A stretch of 64,000 bases of DNA, taken from NCBI GenBank assembly GCA_015060905.1, contig SUXQ01000001.1, positions 283,256-347,255 on the forward strand, in the 5' to 3' direction. The position numbers were made by a program, and so were the translations under genes. Positions 35,133 to 45,424 of the stretch are shown in pieces; the first letter of the stretch is position 1, and every line of letters begins with the position of its first letter. The stretch comes from Bacteroidales bacterium. GTDB lineage: Bacteria; Bacteroidota; Bacteroidia; Bacteroidales; Bacteroidaceae. The notes beneath the pieces were generated by a model. That model worked only from the letters and a program-made list of their open reading frames with translations, ran no database searches and was not told the DNA's origin.

Positions 35133-37052
35133 ATGTCTGTTAGAAATTTCGCCCTATATACAATGTTGTTGCTTATGGCAGCATGTGCCAGCATGGGTAC
35201 GCCCGACGGCGGGCCATACGACGAGACGCCTCCGGTGCTTCTGACCTCTACCCCCCGGGTAAATGCTCTAAATGTCAAAGATAATAAAATAGTCCTTGAA
35301 TTTGACGAATTTATAAAGCTCCAGAATGCGTACGAAAAGATAGTCGTTTCTCCTCCGCAACTTCAACAGCCCGAGATTAAGGTAAACGGCAAACGCATAA
35401 TTGCCGAACTTTTTGACACGCTGAAGCCCTCGACCACATACACGATAGACTTTAACGATGCTATTGTAGACAACAACGAAGGCAATCCTTTGGAGTCATT
35501 CTCTTTTGTATTCTCGACAGGTGACAAGGTAGACACTCTTGGCCTTTCGGGTACAGTCCTCGACGCATCGAATCTGGAGCCGGTAAAAGGCATTCTTGTA
35601 GGTCTGCACAGCGACCACTCGGACAGCGCATTTACAAAGAAACCCTTCGACCGAATATCGCGTACCGATAGTCGCGGACAATTCTCAATGCGCGGTGTTG
35701 CTCCCGGAAAATATCGCATATACGCCCTCGCCGATGCAAATGGAAACTACCGTTTCGACCAGAAAAGCGAAAAAATTGCATACTTTGATTCTTTAATTGT
35801 GCCTTATGCAACCCCCGCATGGCGCAACGATACAGTGTGGCACGACAGTATAACCATTGACACTATAAAGCGTGTAGCATACACACGCTTGTGTCCCGAC
35901 GATATTGTGCTGCGAGCATTTAATGAGCCATTGAATCAGCAATATCTAGCGAAAAACAGTCGCGAAAAACACAATATATTCAAACTGTATTTTGCAGCAC
36001 CACTCGACACGTTACCCCTTGTCAAAGGGCTCGATTTTGAATCGGCTGATGCTTTTGTCGTAGAGGCTAATGCTACAAACGACACATTAACATATTGGTT
36101 AAAAGATACTTTAGTCTATTATAGAGACACTTTGACGGTAGAGGTAACCTATCCGGCCCCCGACTCAATGGGAATATATGCCCCTCGTTCGGACACATTA
36201 AGACTTGTGCCCCGCAAGAGTCGTGCGAAAATACTCGAAGAAGAGAAAAAAGCATTCGAAGAGAATGAGAAAAAATTCTTAAAAGAGGCTGCTCGCAACG
36301 ATGATTTTGACAAGGAAAATCCGCCGAAATATATTCCTCCGATTCCTGCGCTTAATATAGAGTCAAACGGCTCAATGTCAATGGATGTGCACCGCGATTT
36401 TAAATTGAAATTTGTAGAGCCGATAGGCAGCATAGACACAGCCTCGATACACCTTTATCAGGTTGTAGATACAGTGAATCAGCCTATCCCTTATGTGTTC
36501 CGCCAATCGCCGGACAATATACGCGAATATATTATATACGCCGAATGGCGCCCCGAGAAAGAGTATAAATTGGAAATAGACTCGGCGGCATTCGTCGGAC
36601 TATATGGCAGCGCATCGAACCGTTTCGATCAACCGCTGAAGTTCCGTTCACTTGACGAGTATGCAACCTTGCGCCTTAACATTCCCGGCACAGGCAATAA
36701 GGCAGTTGTTGAGCTTCTTAACAACAGTGATAAGCCTGTAGCCACCCAAAGGACCGAGAATAACCGTTGCACCTTCTTCTTCGTCACTCCCGGAAATTAT
36801 TACATGCGTCTTTTTATAGACGAAAATGGCAATGGCGAGTGGGACACAGGCAATTACGAAAATAAGCAACAAGCCGAAAAAGTATATTACTATCCCCGTA
36901 TGTTAGACCTGCGCGCAATGTTCGAGTATGACCAAAATGATTGGAATATAAATATGCCGGCAGCGAAGCAGAAACCTCTTGAAATTACGAAACAAAAGCC
37001 CGATAAGGTACGCGAGAAACGCAATAGAAACGCCGAACGTAAATTTAAGTGA
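35133..37052 (+). CDS. Ig-like domain lipoprotein
   Basis: This 639-residue lipoprotein begins with a signal peptide and the lipobox LLMAAC, which places it in the inner or outer membrane. Residues about 32-135 form a bacterial Ig-like (Big_5) domain (TPPVLLTSTPRVNALNVKDNKIVLEFDEFI...SFVFSTG). The rest is beta-rich, with a carboxypeptidase-regulatory-like segment (GQFSMRGVAPGKYRIYALADANGNYRFD). The basic C-terminus (KPDKVREKRNRNAERKFK) is unusual. This kind of protein is common in Bacteroidetes and of unknown role. It is 17 bp before the DUF3108 gene. Confidence 0.75.
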   Translation: MSVRNFALYTMLLLMAACASMGTPDGGPYDETPPVLLTSTPRVNALNVKDNKIVLEFDEFIKLQNAYEKIVVSPPQLQQPEIKVNGKRIIAELFDTLKPSTTYTIDFNDAIVDNNEGNPLESFSFVFSTGDKVDTLGLSGTVLDASNLEPVKGILVGLHSDHSDSAFTKKPFDRISRTDSRGQFSMRGVAPGKYRIYALADANGNYRFDQKSEKIAYFDSLIVPYATPAWRNDTVWHDSITIDTIKRVAYTRLCPDDIVLRAFNEPLNQQYLAKNSREKHNIFKLYFAAPLDTLPLVKGLDFESADAFVVEANATNDTLTYWLKDTLVYYRDTLTVEVTYPAPDSMGIYAPRSDTLRLVPRKSRAKILEEEKKAFEENEKKFLKEAARNDDFDKENPPKYIPPIPALNIESNGSMSMDVHRDFKLKFVEPIGSIDTASIHLYQVVDTVNQPIPYVFRQSPDNIREYIIYAEWRPEKEYKLEIDSAAFVGLYGSASNRFDQPLKFRSLDEYATLRLNIPGTGNKAVVELLNNSDKPVATQRTENNRCTFFFVTPGNYYMRLFIDENGNGEWDTGNYENKQQAEKVYYYPRMLDLRAMFEYDQNDWNINMPAAKQKPLEITKQKPDKVREKRNRNAERKFK

Positions 37053-37069
37053 TTATTTAGCAAATGATT

Positions 37070-37903
37070 ATGAAAAAGATAATAAAAAACTCGTTGCTGC
37101 TTATAAGTGTAATGTTTTTCGCATTTCAGCCGATTGTGGCACAAAATCCGATATTAAAAACCGCGCCTGCTTTCAAGGCAGGCGAAACATTGAAGTGTAA
37201 CCTCTATTTTAATTGGAAATTCATATGGGTGCGCGCAGGCGACGCAAGCCTTATAATACGCGACACTATATTCAATGGCAAAAAAGCAATGGCAATGTCG
37301 TTGCTGAGCAGTACAAACAGTCGCGCCGATAAATTCTTCAAGATGCGCGACACACTTACAACAGTCTTTACCCCGGACATGCGCCCCATATACTACCACA
37401 AAGCATCTTTCGAGGGTAAACGCTACTATCTTAATCAAGTATGGTACGATTATAGCAACCCCGACAGTATAAAGATTGCTCAAAGTTTCCGTCGCGACAA
37501 TGAGGATGTTAAAAGACGCACTGATTATAGCGCAATACCTGTCTACGACATGATGAGTCTGCTTGCATATGCACGCACCATAGACTTCGGCTCCATGAAA
37601 GTGGGGCAACGACTCTCTTTCCCTGTTGCAACGGGCAAACGCATAGAGCCGCAGTATCTCATCTATCGTGGAAAGACGGTGATGGAGAATGACAAAGATA
37701 TAAAATTCAACTGTATCACAGTCTCTCTTGTCGAAATTGATTCAAAAGGTCGCGAGCGTGACATTATAAATTTTTATGTAACGGATGATAAAAATAAACT
37801 GCCTGTCCTGCTCGACCTTGCACTTAACTTCGGCTCGGCGAAGGCTAAGCTTACCAACTATCAAGGGCTGCTCTATCCGGTGGTTCCCGCATCCGAAAAA
37901 TAA
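37070..37903 (+). CDS. DUF3108 domain-containing secreted protein
   Basis: This 277-residue protein has a signal peptide (about 1-24, ending PIVAQ) and then a DUF3108 domain: FKAGETLKCNLYFNWKFIWVRAGDASL, KFFKMRDTLTTVFTPDMRPIYYHK, DMMSLLAYARTIDFGSMKVGQRLSFPVATGK. The function is unknown. DUF3108 proteins are periplasmic or outer-membrane-associated and often follow large Ig-like lipoproteins, as here. A second possible start lies two codons upstream at 37064. Confidence 0.8.
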   Translation: MKKIIKNSLLLISVMFFAFQPIVAQNPILKTAPAFKAGETLKCNLYFNWKFIWVRAGDASLIIRDTIFNGKKAMAMSLLSSTNSRADKFFKMRDTLTTVFTPDMRPIYYHKASFEGKRYYLNQVWYDYSNPDSIKIAQSFRRDNEDVKRRTDYSAIPVYDMMSLLAYARTIDFGSMKVGQRLSFPVATGKRIEPQYLIYRGKTVMENDKDIKFNCITVSLVEIDSKGRERDIINFYVTDDKNKLPVLLDLALNFGSAKAKLTNYQGLLYPVVPASEK

Positions 37904-37939
37904 CGAGAATAGAAACTTAACAGATAAAATATATTTCCT

Positions 37940-39415
37940 ATGGAGAACAAATTCTTGATATATAATACGCTCACGCGTAAAAAAGAGGAGTTTGTGCCTT
38001 TGCACGCTCCCAATGTAGGTCTTTATGTGTGCGGCCCTACAGTTTACGGCGATGCACATTTGGGACACGCACGTCCGGCGATTACTTTTGACGTGCTTTT
38101 CCGCTATCTTACAAATTTAGGCTATAAGGTACGCTACGTGCGCAATATTACCGACGTTGGCCATCTTGAGCATGATGCAGACGAGGGCGAGGATAAGATT
38201 GCAAAAAAGGCTCGCCTCGAACAGCTTGAGCCTATGGAGGTTGTGCAGTATTATACGCTGCGCTACCACAAGGCAATGGAGGCACTGAATGTGCTTCCGC
38301 CCAGCATAGAGCCTCACGCCTCGGGTCACATAATTGAGCAGATAGAGCTTGTGAAAGAGATTATAGACAATGGCTTTGCATACGTCAGCGAAGGCTCGGT
38401 CTATTTTGATGTTGCAAAATACGACAAGGCTCATCATTATGGCATTCTCTCGGGACGCAACCTCGAAGATGTTCTTAACACCACTCGCGAACTTGACGGA
38501 CAGAGCGAGAAACGCAATCCTGCCGATTTTGCTCTTTGGAAATGTGCCCAGCCCGAACATATAATGCGTTGGCCCTCGCCGTGGAGCGACGGATTCCCCG
38601 GATGGCACTGCGAGTGCACAGCTATGGGACGCAAATATCTGGGCGAGGAGTTTGATATTCATGGCGGAGGCATGGACCTTATCTTCCCCCACCACGAGTG
38701 TGAAATTGCTCAGGGTGTTGCGGCTATGGGGCATCAGGTGGTGAAGTATTGGATGCACAATAATATGATTACCATCAACGGCACAAAGATGGGAAAATCG
38801 CTTGGCAACTTCATTACACTCTCGGAATTCTTCGAGGGTACACATAAACTGCTTGCGCAGGCATACTCGCCCATGACCATACGTTTCTTCATCCTTCAGG
38901 CACACTACCGCAGCACAGTGGACTTCAGCAACGATGCGTTGCAGGCGTCCGAGAAGGGGTTGCAACGACTGCTCGATGCTCTAAAGACCCTCAACGGCCT
39001 GACAGCAAGTGGCGAAACTACAGTGGATGTTTCATCTTTGCGTGCAAAATGTTACGATGCGATGAACGACGACATGAACACTGCGCTTGTAATTTCGCAT
39101 CTTTTCGACGCGTCGCGTGCAATCAATCAGATTGCCGACAAGAAGGCGACAATCTCTGCAGCCGACCTTGCCGAGCTTAAAGAGACATTCACACTCTTCA
39201 TGTTCGACATTTTGGGACTCAAAGAGGAGAAAGGCTCGTCGGGCGGTCGCGAAGAGGCGTTCGGAAAGGTGGTGGATATGTTGCTCGAGCAGCGTCTCGT
39301 TGCAAAGGCAAACAAAGATTGGGCAACCAGCGACAAGATTCGTGACGAGCTTGCAGCACTCGGCTTTGAGATTAAGGATACTAAGGATGGTTCAACTTGG
39401 AAATTGAACAGATGA
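37940..39415 (+). CDS. cysS: Cysteinyl-tRNA synthetase
   Basis: This 491-residue class I synthetase shows the HIGH-type motif HLGHARP within [21 protein letters not shown] and the KMSKS-type motif KMGKSLGNF. Zinc ligands include the Cys of [15 protein letters not shown], and the HHECE block. The Gly in KMGKS is usual for Bacteroidetes. The C-terminal part includes the DALR anticodon domain. Its stop overlaps the next gene start (ATGA at 39412-39415), so it is coupled to the glutaminyl cyclase gene. Confidence 0.95.
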   Translation: MENKFLIYNTLTRKKEEFVPLHAPNVGLYVCGPTVYGDAHLGHARPAITFDVLFRYLTNLGYKVRYVRNITDVGHLEHDADEGEDKIAKKARLEQLEPMEVVQYYTLRYHKAMEALNVLPPSIEPHASGHIIEQIELVKEIIDNGFAYVSEGSVYFDVAKYDKAHHYGILSGRNLEDVLNTTRELDGQSEKRNPADFALWKCAQPEHIMRWPSPWSDGFPGWHCECTAMGRKYLGEEFDIHGGGMDLIFPHHECEIAQGVAAMGHQVVKYWMHNNMITINGTKMGKSLGNFITLSEFFEGTHKLLAQAYSPMTIRFFILQAHYRSTVDFSNDALQASEKGLQRLLDALKTLNGLTASGETTVDVSSLRAKCYDAMNDDMNTALVISHLFDASRAINQIADKKATISAADLAELKETFTLFMFDILGLKEEKGSSGGREEAFGKVVDMLLEQRLVAKANKDWATSDKIRDELAALGFEIKDTKDGSTWKLNR

Positions 39416-40419
39416 TAAGATATTTATTCTCTTCTCTTGCGCTGTTGCTGATGCTGTGTGCCGTCTCGTGCGGCGGCTCTACAAAAAGCACAGCTCCCGC
39501 ATCTGCGACACAGGAACAGGCTGTGCAGCTGCCACGTTTCGACGCCGATAGTGCCTATTCGTTTGTGCAGGCACAGGTAAATTTCGGCCCTCGCGTCCCC
39601 AATAGCAACGAGCATCGTGCTTGTGGCGATTATCTTGAAAATAAGCTCAAAAGCTACGGTGCCGAGGTTGTCTCCCAGCAGGTTGAGCTTGTGGCTTACG
39701 ACGGTACAAAATTGCAGGCACGTAACATTGTGGGACAGTTTCAGCCACAGAAGAACAAGCGTGTAATGTTGTGTGCCCATTGGGACAGTCGCCCCTGGGC
39801 CGATTCGGACCCCGATGCGTCGAAGCACCGTACACCCATCTTGGGTGCGAACGATGGTGCCAGCGGGGTAGGCGTGCTTTTGGAAATTGCCCGTCTGCTT
39901 GCTGCCGCTCCCACAGAAGTGGGCATCGATATTATATTTTTCGACGCCGAGGATTATGGCACGCACAATGCCGACGATGACCCTGCACGCGAGAGTATGG
40001 ACCACTCGTGGGCATTAGGCTCGCAATATTGGTCGCGTCGTCCGCACAAGAGCGGCTATAATGCCCGCTACGGAATTTTGCTCGACCTTGTTGGCGCTCC
40101 CGGCTCGACATTCTATCAAGAGGGCATTTCTATGGCCTATGCAGGCAGTGTCGTCGAGAAAATATGGGACGTTGCGCACAAGATAGGTCATGCAAAATAT
40201 TTTGTGAAAGAGAATGGCGGCTACGTTACCGACGACCACTATTATGTGAACGAATTTATGGGGCTGCCCTGTGTGGATATTATTAATTATGACAAAAACA
40301 GCGAAAATGGCTTCGGCAAATATCATCATACGGTAAAAGATGATATTGACTGGATTGACCGCGAGACTCTTAAGGCTGTGGGCGAAACTGTTGTCGCTGT
40401 AATATACAATGAGAAATAA
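39412..40419 (+). CDS. Glutaminyl-peptide cyclotransferase-like M28 lipoprotein
   Basis: This 335-residue protein starts at the ATG overlapping the cysS stop. Its signal peptide ends in the lipobox LCAVSC (Cys about residue 20), so it is probably a periplasm-facing lipoprotein. The M28 zinc ligands are in [23 protein letters not shown] and FFDAEDYG. The [20 protein letters not shown] block is typical of animal-type (type II) glutaminyl cyclases found in Bacteroidales such as Porphyromonas. These convert N-terminal Gln to pyroglutamate on exported proteins. An aminopeptidase activity cannot be excluded. Confidence 0.82.
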   Translation: MIRYLFSSLALLLMLCAVSCGGSTKSTAPASATQEQAVQLPRFDADSAYSFVQAQVNFGPRVPNSNEHRACGDYLENKLKSYGAEVVSQQVELVAYDGTKLQARNIVGQFQPQKNKRVMLCAHWDSRPWADSDPDASKHRTPILGANDGASGVGVLLEIARLLAAAPTEVGIDIIFFDAEDYGTHNADDDPARESMDHSWALGSQYWSRRPHKSGYNARYGILLDLVGAPGSTFYQEGISMAYAGSVVEKIWDVAHKIGHAKYFVKENGGYVTDDHYYVNEFMGLPCVDIINYDKNSENGFGKYHHTVKDDIDWIDRETLKAVGETVVAVIYNEK

Positions 40420-40850
40420 TGTGTACGATAAAAGATAAACAAGAGGAGATAATAGAAGAATTCAGCTCTTTTGACGATTGGATGGATCGCTACCAACTGC
40501 TTATAGACCTCGGCAGCGAGCAACCGCCGTTGGACGAAAAGTATAAGAGCGACAGCAATCTTATCGAGGGCTGTCAGAGCCGCGTGTGGTTGCAGGCCGA
40601 CCTTATGCCCGACGGCACTGTGCGTTTCCTTGCCGAGAGTGATGCGCTTATTGTAAAAGGAATAGTGTCGTTGCTCGTAAAAGTCTATTCGGGACACACC
40701 CCCGACGATATTCTTGCCAACGAGCCATATTTTGTCGAGGCTATCGGCCTCAAAGAGCATCTGTCGCCCACTCGCAGCAACGGTCTTGTGGCAATGATTA
40801 AGCAGATGCGTATGTATGCGCTTGCTTTTAAAACAAAGTTAGGAAATTGA
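40419..40850 (+). CDS. sufE: SufE-like sulfur acceptor protein
   Basis: This 143-residue protein has the SufE fold and its active Cys in IEGCQSRVWLQADL (about residue 51), which takes persulfide sulfur from a SufS desulfurase. The blocks QEEIIEEFSSFDDWMDRYQLLIDLG and LLVKVYSGHTPDDI are standard. SufE stimulates SufS for iron-sulfur cluster assembly. The start ATG overlaps the stop of the cyclase gene (TAATG), and the unit ends at a hairpin terminator near 40872-40908. Confidence 0.93.
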   Translation: MCTIKDKQEEIIEEFSSFDDWMDRYQLLIDLGSEQPPLDEKYKSDSNLIEGCQSRVWLQADLMPDGTVRFLAESDALIVKGIVSLLVKVYSGHTPDDILANEPYFVEAIGLKEHLSPTRSNGLVAMIKQMRMYALAFKTKLGN

Positions 40851-40871
40851 TATACAAGTTGCCGAAATATA

Positions 40872-40908
40872 AAATGCTGTGACGAAATAAAAAATCGACA
40901 CAGCATTT
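40872..40908 (+). terminator. Terminator after sufE
   Basis: A long stem (AAATGCTGTG / CACAGCATTT with an inner CGA/TCG pairing) and an A-rich loop. It closes the cysS-cyclase-sufE unit. Confidence 0.65.
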
Positions 40909-41080
40909 ATTGTAGTAAGAAGAACTGAATATATTGCTTATTTATTAGAGCCGCTGATTGGTTGTTTTCTCACAGTAACAATATTGTTTTTAGCACTCTT
41001 TGGTTTTTTAAGCGAGACATTGTAAAATCAACACAATATTAAGTCGGGCAGACGTTAAATTAAGCAGGTATATTAAAAAC

Positions 41081-41107
41081 GGTTGCGCCCGATTGTTAGG
41101 CGCAACC
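41081..41107 (-). terminator. Terminator after the BspA-like gene
   Basis: GGTTGCGCC pairs with GGCGCAACC around CGATTGTTA. On the minus strand the stem is followed by GTTTTT, as expected for a rho-independent terminator of the gene ending at 41133. Confidence 0.75.
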
Positions 41108-41132
41108 AATATTGATAAGTCTATATAAAAGT

Positions 41133-44066
41133 TTACAATTTTACTTTTACAGCCTTGTTACCCACGCGAACAATATAAACACCATTGTCGAGTGAAATTC
41201 CCTCGCCCGAATTTGTTACCTTCTGCAACAGACGGCCATTCATCGAGTAAATACAAATTGTTTCGCCTGCCTTGCAACCGCTAACGGTAATCTTGCCGTT
41301 TGCAACAGTTACCGATGCGCTATTTTCATTAAATGTAGGAGCTATAATGCTTGTTGTCTGGCGCAACTCGGTCATATCCATTTCCACCACCTCTACAAAA
41401 TCTTTTGTAATATCCTCGGAATATTTATCCTTGCAGCCGAATGGCACGTACAATGTACCGCGAGGTTTGCTGCTACGTCCTCCTGTCATAAATGGTCTGC
41501 CTGATGTGGTACCTGAATATTCGGGGATGCTGTCAGAAAGGAAATAGACCGCTTTTATAGAGTCGCATTTATGAAATACCAAGCGTCCTAATTTTACCTT
41601 GTGTGATGCAATTATAATAGTGTCGAGTGAACTGCAATTTCGGAAAGCAGAATCTGCAATACTATCTACACTGTTGGGAATTATTACCTTTTTTAGTGAT
41701 GTTGCTCTCTCGAAGGAACTGTTGGCAATCTCTTTGATATTTCCTAAACTTGTTATTTTTTCAAGTGCAGAACATCCGAAAAATGCTCTGTTACCTATTG
41801 TCTCTACATTTTCCATTGTTATTGATGTTAGCGATGAGCATTGACTAAATGCCTCTGAACCAATATGTTTCAAGCTTGCAGGGGCGTTTATTCTTTCAAT
41901 CTTACTATTGCCGCGGAAAGCTCCCTCTAAAATGTATTTTGTTCCCTCTTTTACATCAATGACTGTTAATGTGGTGTCTACTATGTTTTTGAAGCCCATG
42001 AGGGAATTTCCAATGTATAATAATCCTTCGGGCACTCCTTTGTACCAATTTGTTTCAACAAAAGGCGCACTGCTGAGTATATTAATATTTTCGTCAATTA
42101 CAATATTGTCGATATCGTCGTAGAATGCACTCCAAGGGGCCTCTGACGATACGTCACCCTCGCCTATGAGTGTCAATGTGTTTGTATCAAAATTAAGTTC
42201 CCATTTTATACTGTCGGAGTATGTGCCCTCTATTGTGGAAGTGCCCATTTCGCATATATATTTGAAACAATTCCAAATGTCGCTTGCAACGTATTTCTCT
42301 TTGCAACCCACAGGTACATATAGAATAGCATTATTGCATACCTCCTCTTGACTGAAATCCGGTGAAAAATAATCTTCAAAATCGTTCGGGTCCTCTTTCT
42401 CTACAATTATTTTCTTTAGGTTGTTACAATTAGTAAAAATAGGGATCGAAATATCTCTTACGCTATTCGGAATATTTATACTTTCAAGGTTATAGCAACC
42501 TTCAAATGTTTCAATTTTTTTTAGTCCTTCGGGGAACTTTACACTTGTAATGTCAGTATAATCAAATATGTCTGCGCAGTGCGTCGTTCCCTCTTTAATT
42601 TCAATGTCGCCACTAAGCGGAGTCGTGCCTTTGTATCCTACCAACCAATTTTCGTTGTAAACAAACCCATCAGGCTGGTTTTTGTACCAAATGGTGTTTT
42701 CAAATGCTCCATTGGCAATATATCTTACGCTATTTGGTATTTTAATAGAAGTTGCATCATCTGAAATTTTGCCATTCATTATAAAGGGTACTTGTGGAAG
42801 AATGACAGCTCCGGTTGGTGCCTGCCACGGTTTATTGTCTATGTAAATTTCATGTTTAACATTACCAAAGAAAGAATGGTACCAATCACTCTCGTTCTTG
42901 TAATATGCCTTTTTGAATGATATACAGGGGTCTATTCTTGATAATCTCGGACTTATTGCAAGGCTCTCAAGTTCTAAGACTTTCTGCTTGCCATTGCGCG
43001 AATGTAAAGGACCAAAAATGTCAGGTAATATTTCTACGCCATCTTCCAATACTATATTTTTAAGTGAAGTACAGCCTCGGAAATGCCATCCAATAGCGTT
43101 ACCATATGGTAATGGTCTATTTACTCCAGCAGCCACAAATGTAGTGGTATAATCAATTTTTAAGTCGGTTAGGCCACTACAATACTCAAAAGCAGCATCA
43201 TGTACATGTGTACCACTTATGTCCACGCTTTTAAGCTTGCTACAGCCATAAAAATATCCTTCTGGAATAATGCCCCACTTAATCTCTACGCTTTCTATGG
43301 ATATTCCGGCTAACCTATAAGCATTAGAATTATGACTTGTAATGCTTGCCCGCTCACCTGTCAGAACAAAATGTGTTACCTTCTTGCCGTTTAATATAAG
43401 GTCGCGTGGCTCGCCAAATTTTACTTCATAAATTCCTGTTGCAGGGTCTACTCCTTCGCTTGTAATATTACACAAAGCATTATAGCTGAATATATCTATT
43501 TGGCACCATCTGTCAAGGTCTTTAATATGTATCTCTTTCAGTTTCGGGCAATTGTAGAATGCTCGAAGACCTATTTCAGTAAGAGTCGTTGGCAGGTGTA
43601 CTTCTGTAAGAGAAATGAAATCAGCAAACATTCCGTCACTTATAGTAGTTGCTCCCTCGTTAATTGTTACTTTTTTTACTGTGGTACATTCAAAAAAGGC
43701 ATATTTTGTACTTGTAAGAACAGAAGATGATATTACAACCTCTTCAAGTGCCAATGCTCCGGAGAATGCGTAGGCTCCTAATGATGTTACGCCCTCTTCT
43801 ATTATTAGTTTTTTTATCAAAACAGCATCTTCTGCAATATTTCCGGTCTCTTCGTCATAATATTCAAAATTTGATATAAAAGGACGATTCGCTCGAAAGT
43901 CGGGCATTCGTCCGGTACCGCTGATTGTAAGAACACCTGTCTGTGTTTCAACTTCCCAATATAATGTTGGAGAAAATTCTCCCGAAATAATTTCTGCATT
44001 TGCGTTTACTGTTGCGACGAAAAGTAGCAGCATTGCAGTAATTGTTTTTAGTAGATTTTTTTTCAT
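41133..44066 (-). CDS. BspA-like leucine-rich repeat protein with type IX secretion tail
   Basis: This 977-residue surface protein has a signal peptide (about 1-24) and many LRR_5 (BspA/TpLRR-type) repeats of the form I-x-x-x-A-F-x-x-C-x-x-L-x-x-I, for example YAFFECTTVKKVTI and IADSAFRNCSSLDTIII. They fall into two blocks separated by non-repeat segments. The C-terminus has the type A sorting domain (GKITVSGCKAGETICIYSMNGRL...LDNGVYIVRVGNKAVKVKL). BspA proteins bind fibronectin or other bacteria. This one is likely surface-anchored through type IX secretion. It shares the fold with the partial protein at 61389. Confidence 0.88.
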   Translation of the reverse strand: MKKNLLKTITAMLLLFVATVNANAEIISGEFSPTLYWEVETQTGVLTISGTGRMPDFRANRPFISNFEYYDEETGNIAEDAVLIKKLIIEEGVTSLGAYAFSGALALEEVVISSSVLTSTKYAFFECTTVKKVTINEGATTISDGMFADFISLTEVHLPTTLTEIGLRAFYNCPKLKEIHIKDLDRWCQIDIFSYNALCNITSEGVDPATGIYEVKFGEPRDLILNGKKVTHFVLTGERASITSHNSNAYRLAGISIESVEIKWGIIPEGYFYGCSKLKSVDISGTHVHDAAFEYCSGLTDLKIDYTTTFVAAGVNRPLPYGNAIGWHFRGCTSLKNIVLEDGVEILPDIFGPLHSRNGKQKVLELESLAISPRLSRIDPCISFKKAYYKNESDWYHSFFGNVKHEIYIDNKPWQAPTGAVILPQVPFIMNGKISDDATSIKIPNSVRYIANGAFENTIWYKNQPDGFVYNENWLVGYKGTTPLSGDIEIKEGTTHCADIFDYTDITSVKFPEGLKKIETFEGCYNLESINIPNSVRDISIPIFTNCNNLKKIIVEKEDPNDFEDYFSPDFSQEEVCNNAILYVPVGCKEKYVASDIWNCFKYICEMGTSTIEGTYSDSIKWELNFDTNTLTLIGEGDVSSEAPWSAFYDDIDNIVIDENINILSSAPFVETNWYKGVPEGLLYIGNSLMGFKNIVDTTLTVIDVKEGTKYILEGAFRGNSKIERINAPASLKHIGSEAFSQCSSLTSITMENVETIGNRAFFGCSALEKITSLGNIKEIANSSFERATSLKKVIIPNSVDSIADSAFRNCSSLDTIIIASHKVKLGRLVFHKCDSIKAVYFLSDSIPEYSGTTSGRPFMTGGRSSKPRGTLYVPFGCKDKYSEDITKDFVEVVEMDMTELRQTTSIIAPTFNENSASVTVANGKITVSGCKAGETICIYSMNGRLLQKVTNSGEGISLDNGVYIVRVGNKAVKVKL

Positions 44067-44353
44067 GTGCTTATTTTTTTATAAATGTTTCGCGCAACAA
44101 AAGTAGTGAATATTAAACAAATTTTATTATTTGTGAGCATATTGTTTGTTGTCAGCCTTAAATAATAATATTATTTTGTTGAATATGTAAGTGTGAAAAG
44201 TGTTAAATAAACAGAATAAGAAGATGTTTCTCTATAAGGTGTAAAATGATATTTTTTGTTACACGAAAGATATTTTTACCTTTTGCAGTGGTTGCAATCG
44301 GAATTTTATGTATTTTCGCAGAGATTTAAAAAACATAAACAAAAAGTAAATTT
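44067..44353. other. Divergent gap between BspA-like gene and porin-like gene
   Basis: A 287-bp very AT-rich region that should hold both promoters. TATTTTCG at 44311-44318 resembles a -7 box for the porin-like gene, but no TTG is correctly spaced. No repeat or RNA structure was seen. Confidence 0.4.
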
Positions 44354-45406
44354 ATGAAAAACACGCTTTGTGCTTTATTGGCTGTGCTGTGCTGTCAAAT
44401 TCTCTTTGCACAGCAAGATGAGGCTTCACAAAATTGGGGTATTCAAAAAATGGCTATTGAGGCCCGTGCCGATTATCAACGCGAGTATGTAAGTGGCGAG
44501 GCTATTAAAGAAAACTGTGGCTTTAAAGGTCAGTATCTTAACTTCAGAATAGATGGTAAGTTTAATGAAAAATTGTCTTATGCCTACCGTCAGCGTCTCT
44601 ATAAAGTACAAGCAGATGAAACTTTTTTCGATGCAACCGATTGGTTGTATCTTAAATATCATGTAAACGATCGTCTGGCATTTTCGGCCGGCAAGCAGGT
44701 GGTGGCAGTCGGTGGTTACGAGTATGACCGTAACCCCATCGATATTTACTTCAGTTCGGAATATTGGTGGAATACCCGATGCTATCAATGGGGCGTAGAT
44801 GCATCATATAATTTTAATGATGGCAAGGACATATTGCTCGCTCAGGTGTGTCAGAGCCCTTACGGCAGCCCGTTAGAGGTTAATGGTAAATGTTACAATG
44901 ATATGTACGCTTTTAACCTTATGTGGTACGGCTCGCACGGCTGGTTCAATACAACCTATTCTGTCAATATGGTAGAGTATCTTCCCGGACAGTTTATAAA
45001 CTACATTGCACTTGGCCACAAACTGAATGTAGGCGATTTTTCGCTCGAGCTTGACTTTATGAATCGTGCCGTACGCAACCAGACTTTCCTCTTTAAGGAT
45101 TGTTCGGTGATGGGCGACCTTACATACTTTGCCTCTGATAGAATGAATATTTTTGCAAAGGCTACTTACGACGTGAACAATAGTGACAAGGTGGGTGACT
45201 ACTGTGTCGCACCCGGTACCGAGGTTACCCGCGTGTCTGCCGGAATAGAATATTTTCTTTTGCCCGATAAGTCTGCACGTCTGCATGCAGCCCTTTGTCA
45301 GACTTTCTGTAGCGAGAAAAAGGCAAGTGCAACATTCCTGCCCGAACAGACTATGGCAAGCATCGGCCTTAAATGGAATATGAATCTTCTCTCTTTAAAA
45401 AAATAA
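44354..45406 (+). CDS. Porin-like outer-membrane protein
   Basis: This 350-residue protein has a signal peptide (1-19, ending LFAQ) and alternating beta-strand patterns rich in aromatic residues throughout, for example YLNFRIDGKFNEKLSYAYRQRL and TDWLYLKYHVNDRLAFSAGKQVV. It ends in a C-terminal strand (MASIGLKWNMNLL). This is how phosphate-selective porin O/P-like proteins of Bacteroidetes look. Substrate is unknown. It sits 18 bp before a Gate-domain transporter gene, so the pair may serve the same solute across both membranes; that is inference. Confidence 0.7.
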   Translation: MKNTLCALLAVLCCQILFAQQDEASQNWGIQKMAIEARADYQREYVSGEAIKENCGFKGQYLNFRIDGKFNEKLSYAYRQRLYKVQADETFFDATDWLYLKYHVNDRLAFSAGKQVVAVGGYEYDRNPIDIYFSSEYWWNTRCYQWGVDASYNFNDGKDILLAQVCQSPYGSPLEVNGKCYNDMYAFNLMWYGSHGWFNTTYSVNMVEYLPGQFINYIALGHKLNVGDFSLELDFMNRAVRNQTFLFKDCSVMGDLTYFASDRMNIFAKATYDVNNSDKVGDYCVAPGTEVTRVSAGIEYFLLPDKSARLHAALCQTFCSEKKASATFLPEQTMASIGLKWNMNLLSLKK

Positions 45407-45424
45407 TAATATTAGAAAATAGCT

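Larger units (their letters stand above)
40851..41132. other. Convergent intergenic region with two terminators
   Basis: This 282-bp gap follows sufE and precedes the minus-strand BspA-like gene. It holds a stem at 40872-40908 (AAATGCTGTG paired with CACAGCATTT, plus CGA/TCG) for sufE, and a stem at 41081-41107 (GGTTGCGCC with GGCGCAACC) for the BspA-like gene, followed by GTTTTT on the minus strand. Nothing else is recognised. Confidence 0.75.

Noticed and set aside
40872..40908. Hairpin after sufE as a riboswitch or small RNA
   Set aside because: A simple stem with an A-rich loop placed directly after the last gene of a unit; a terminator explains it.
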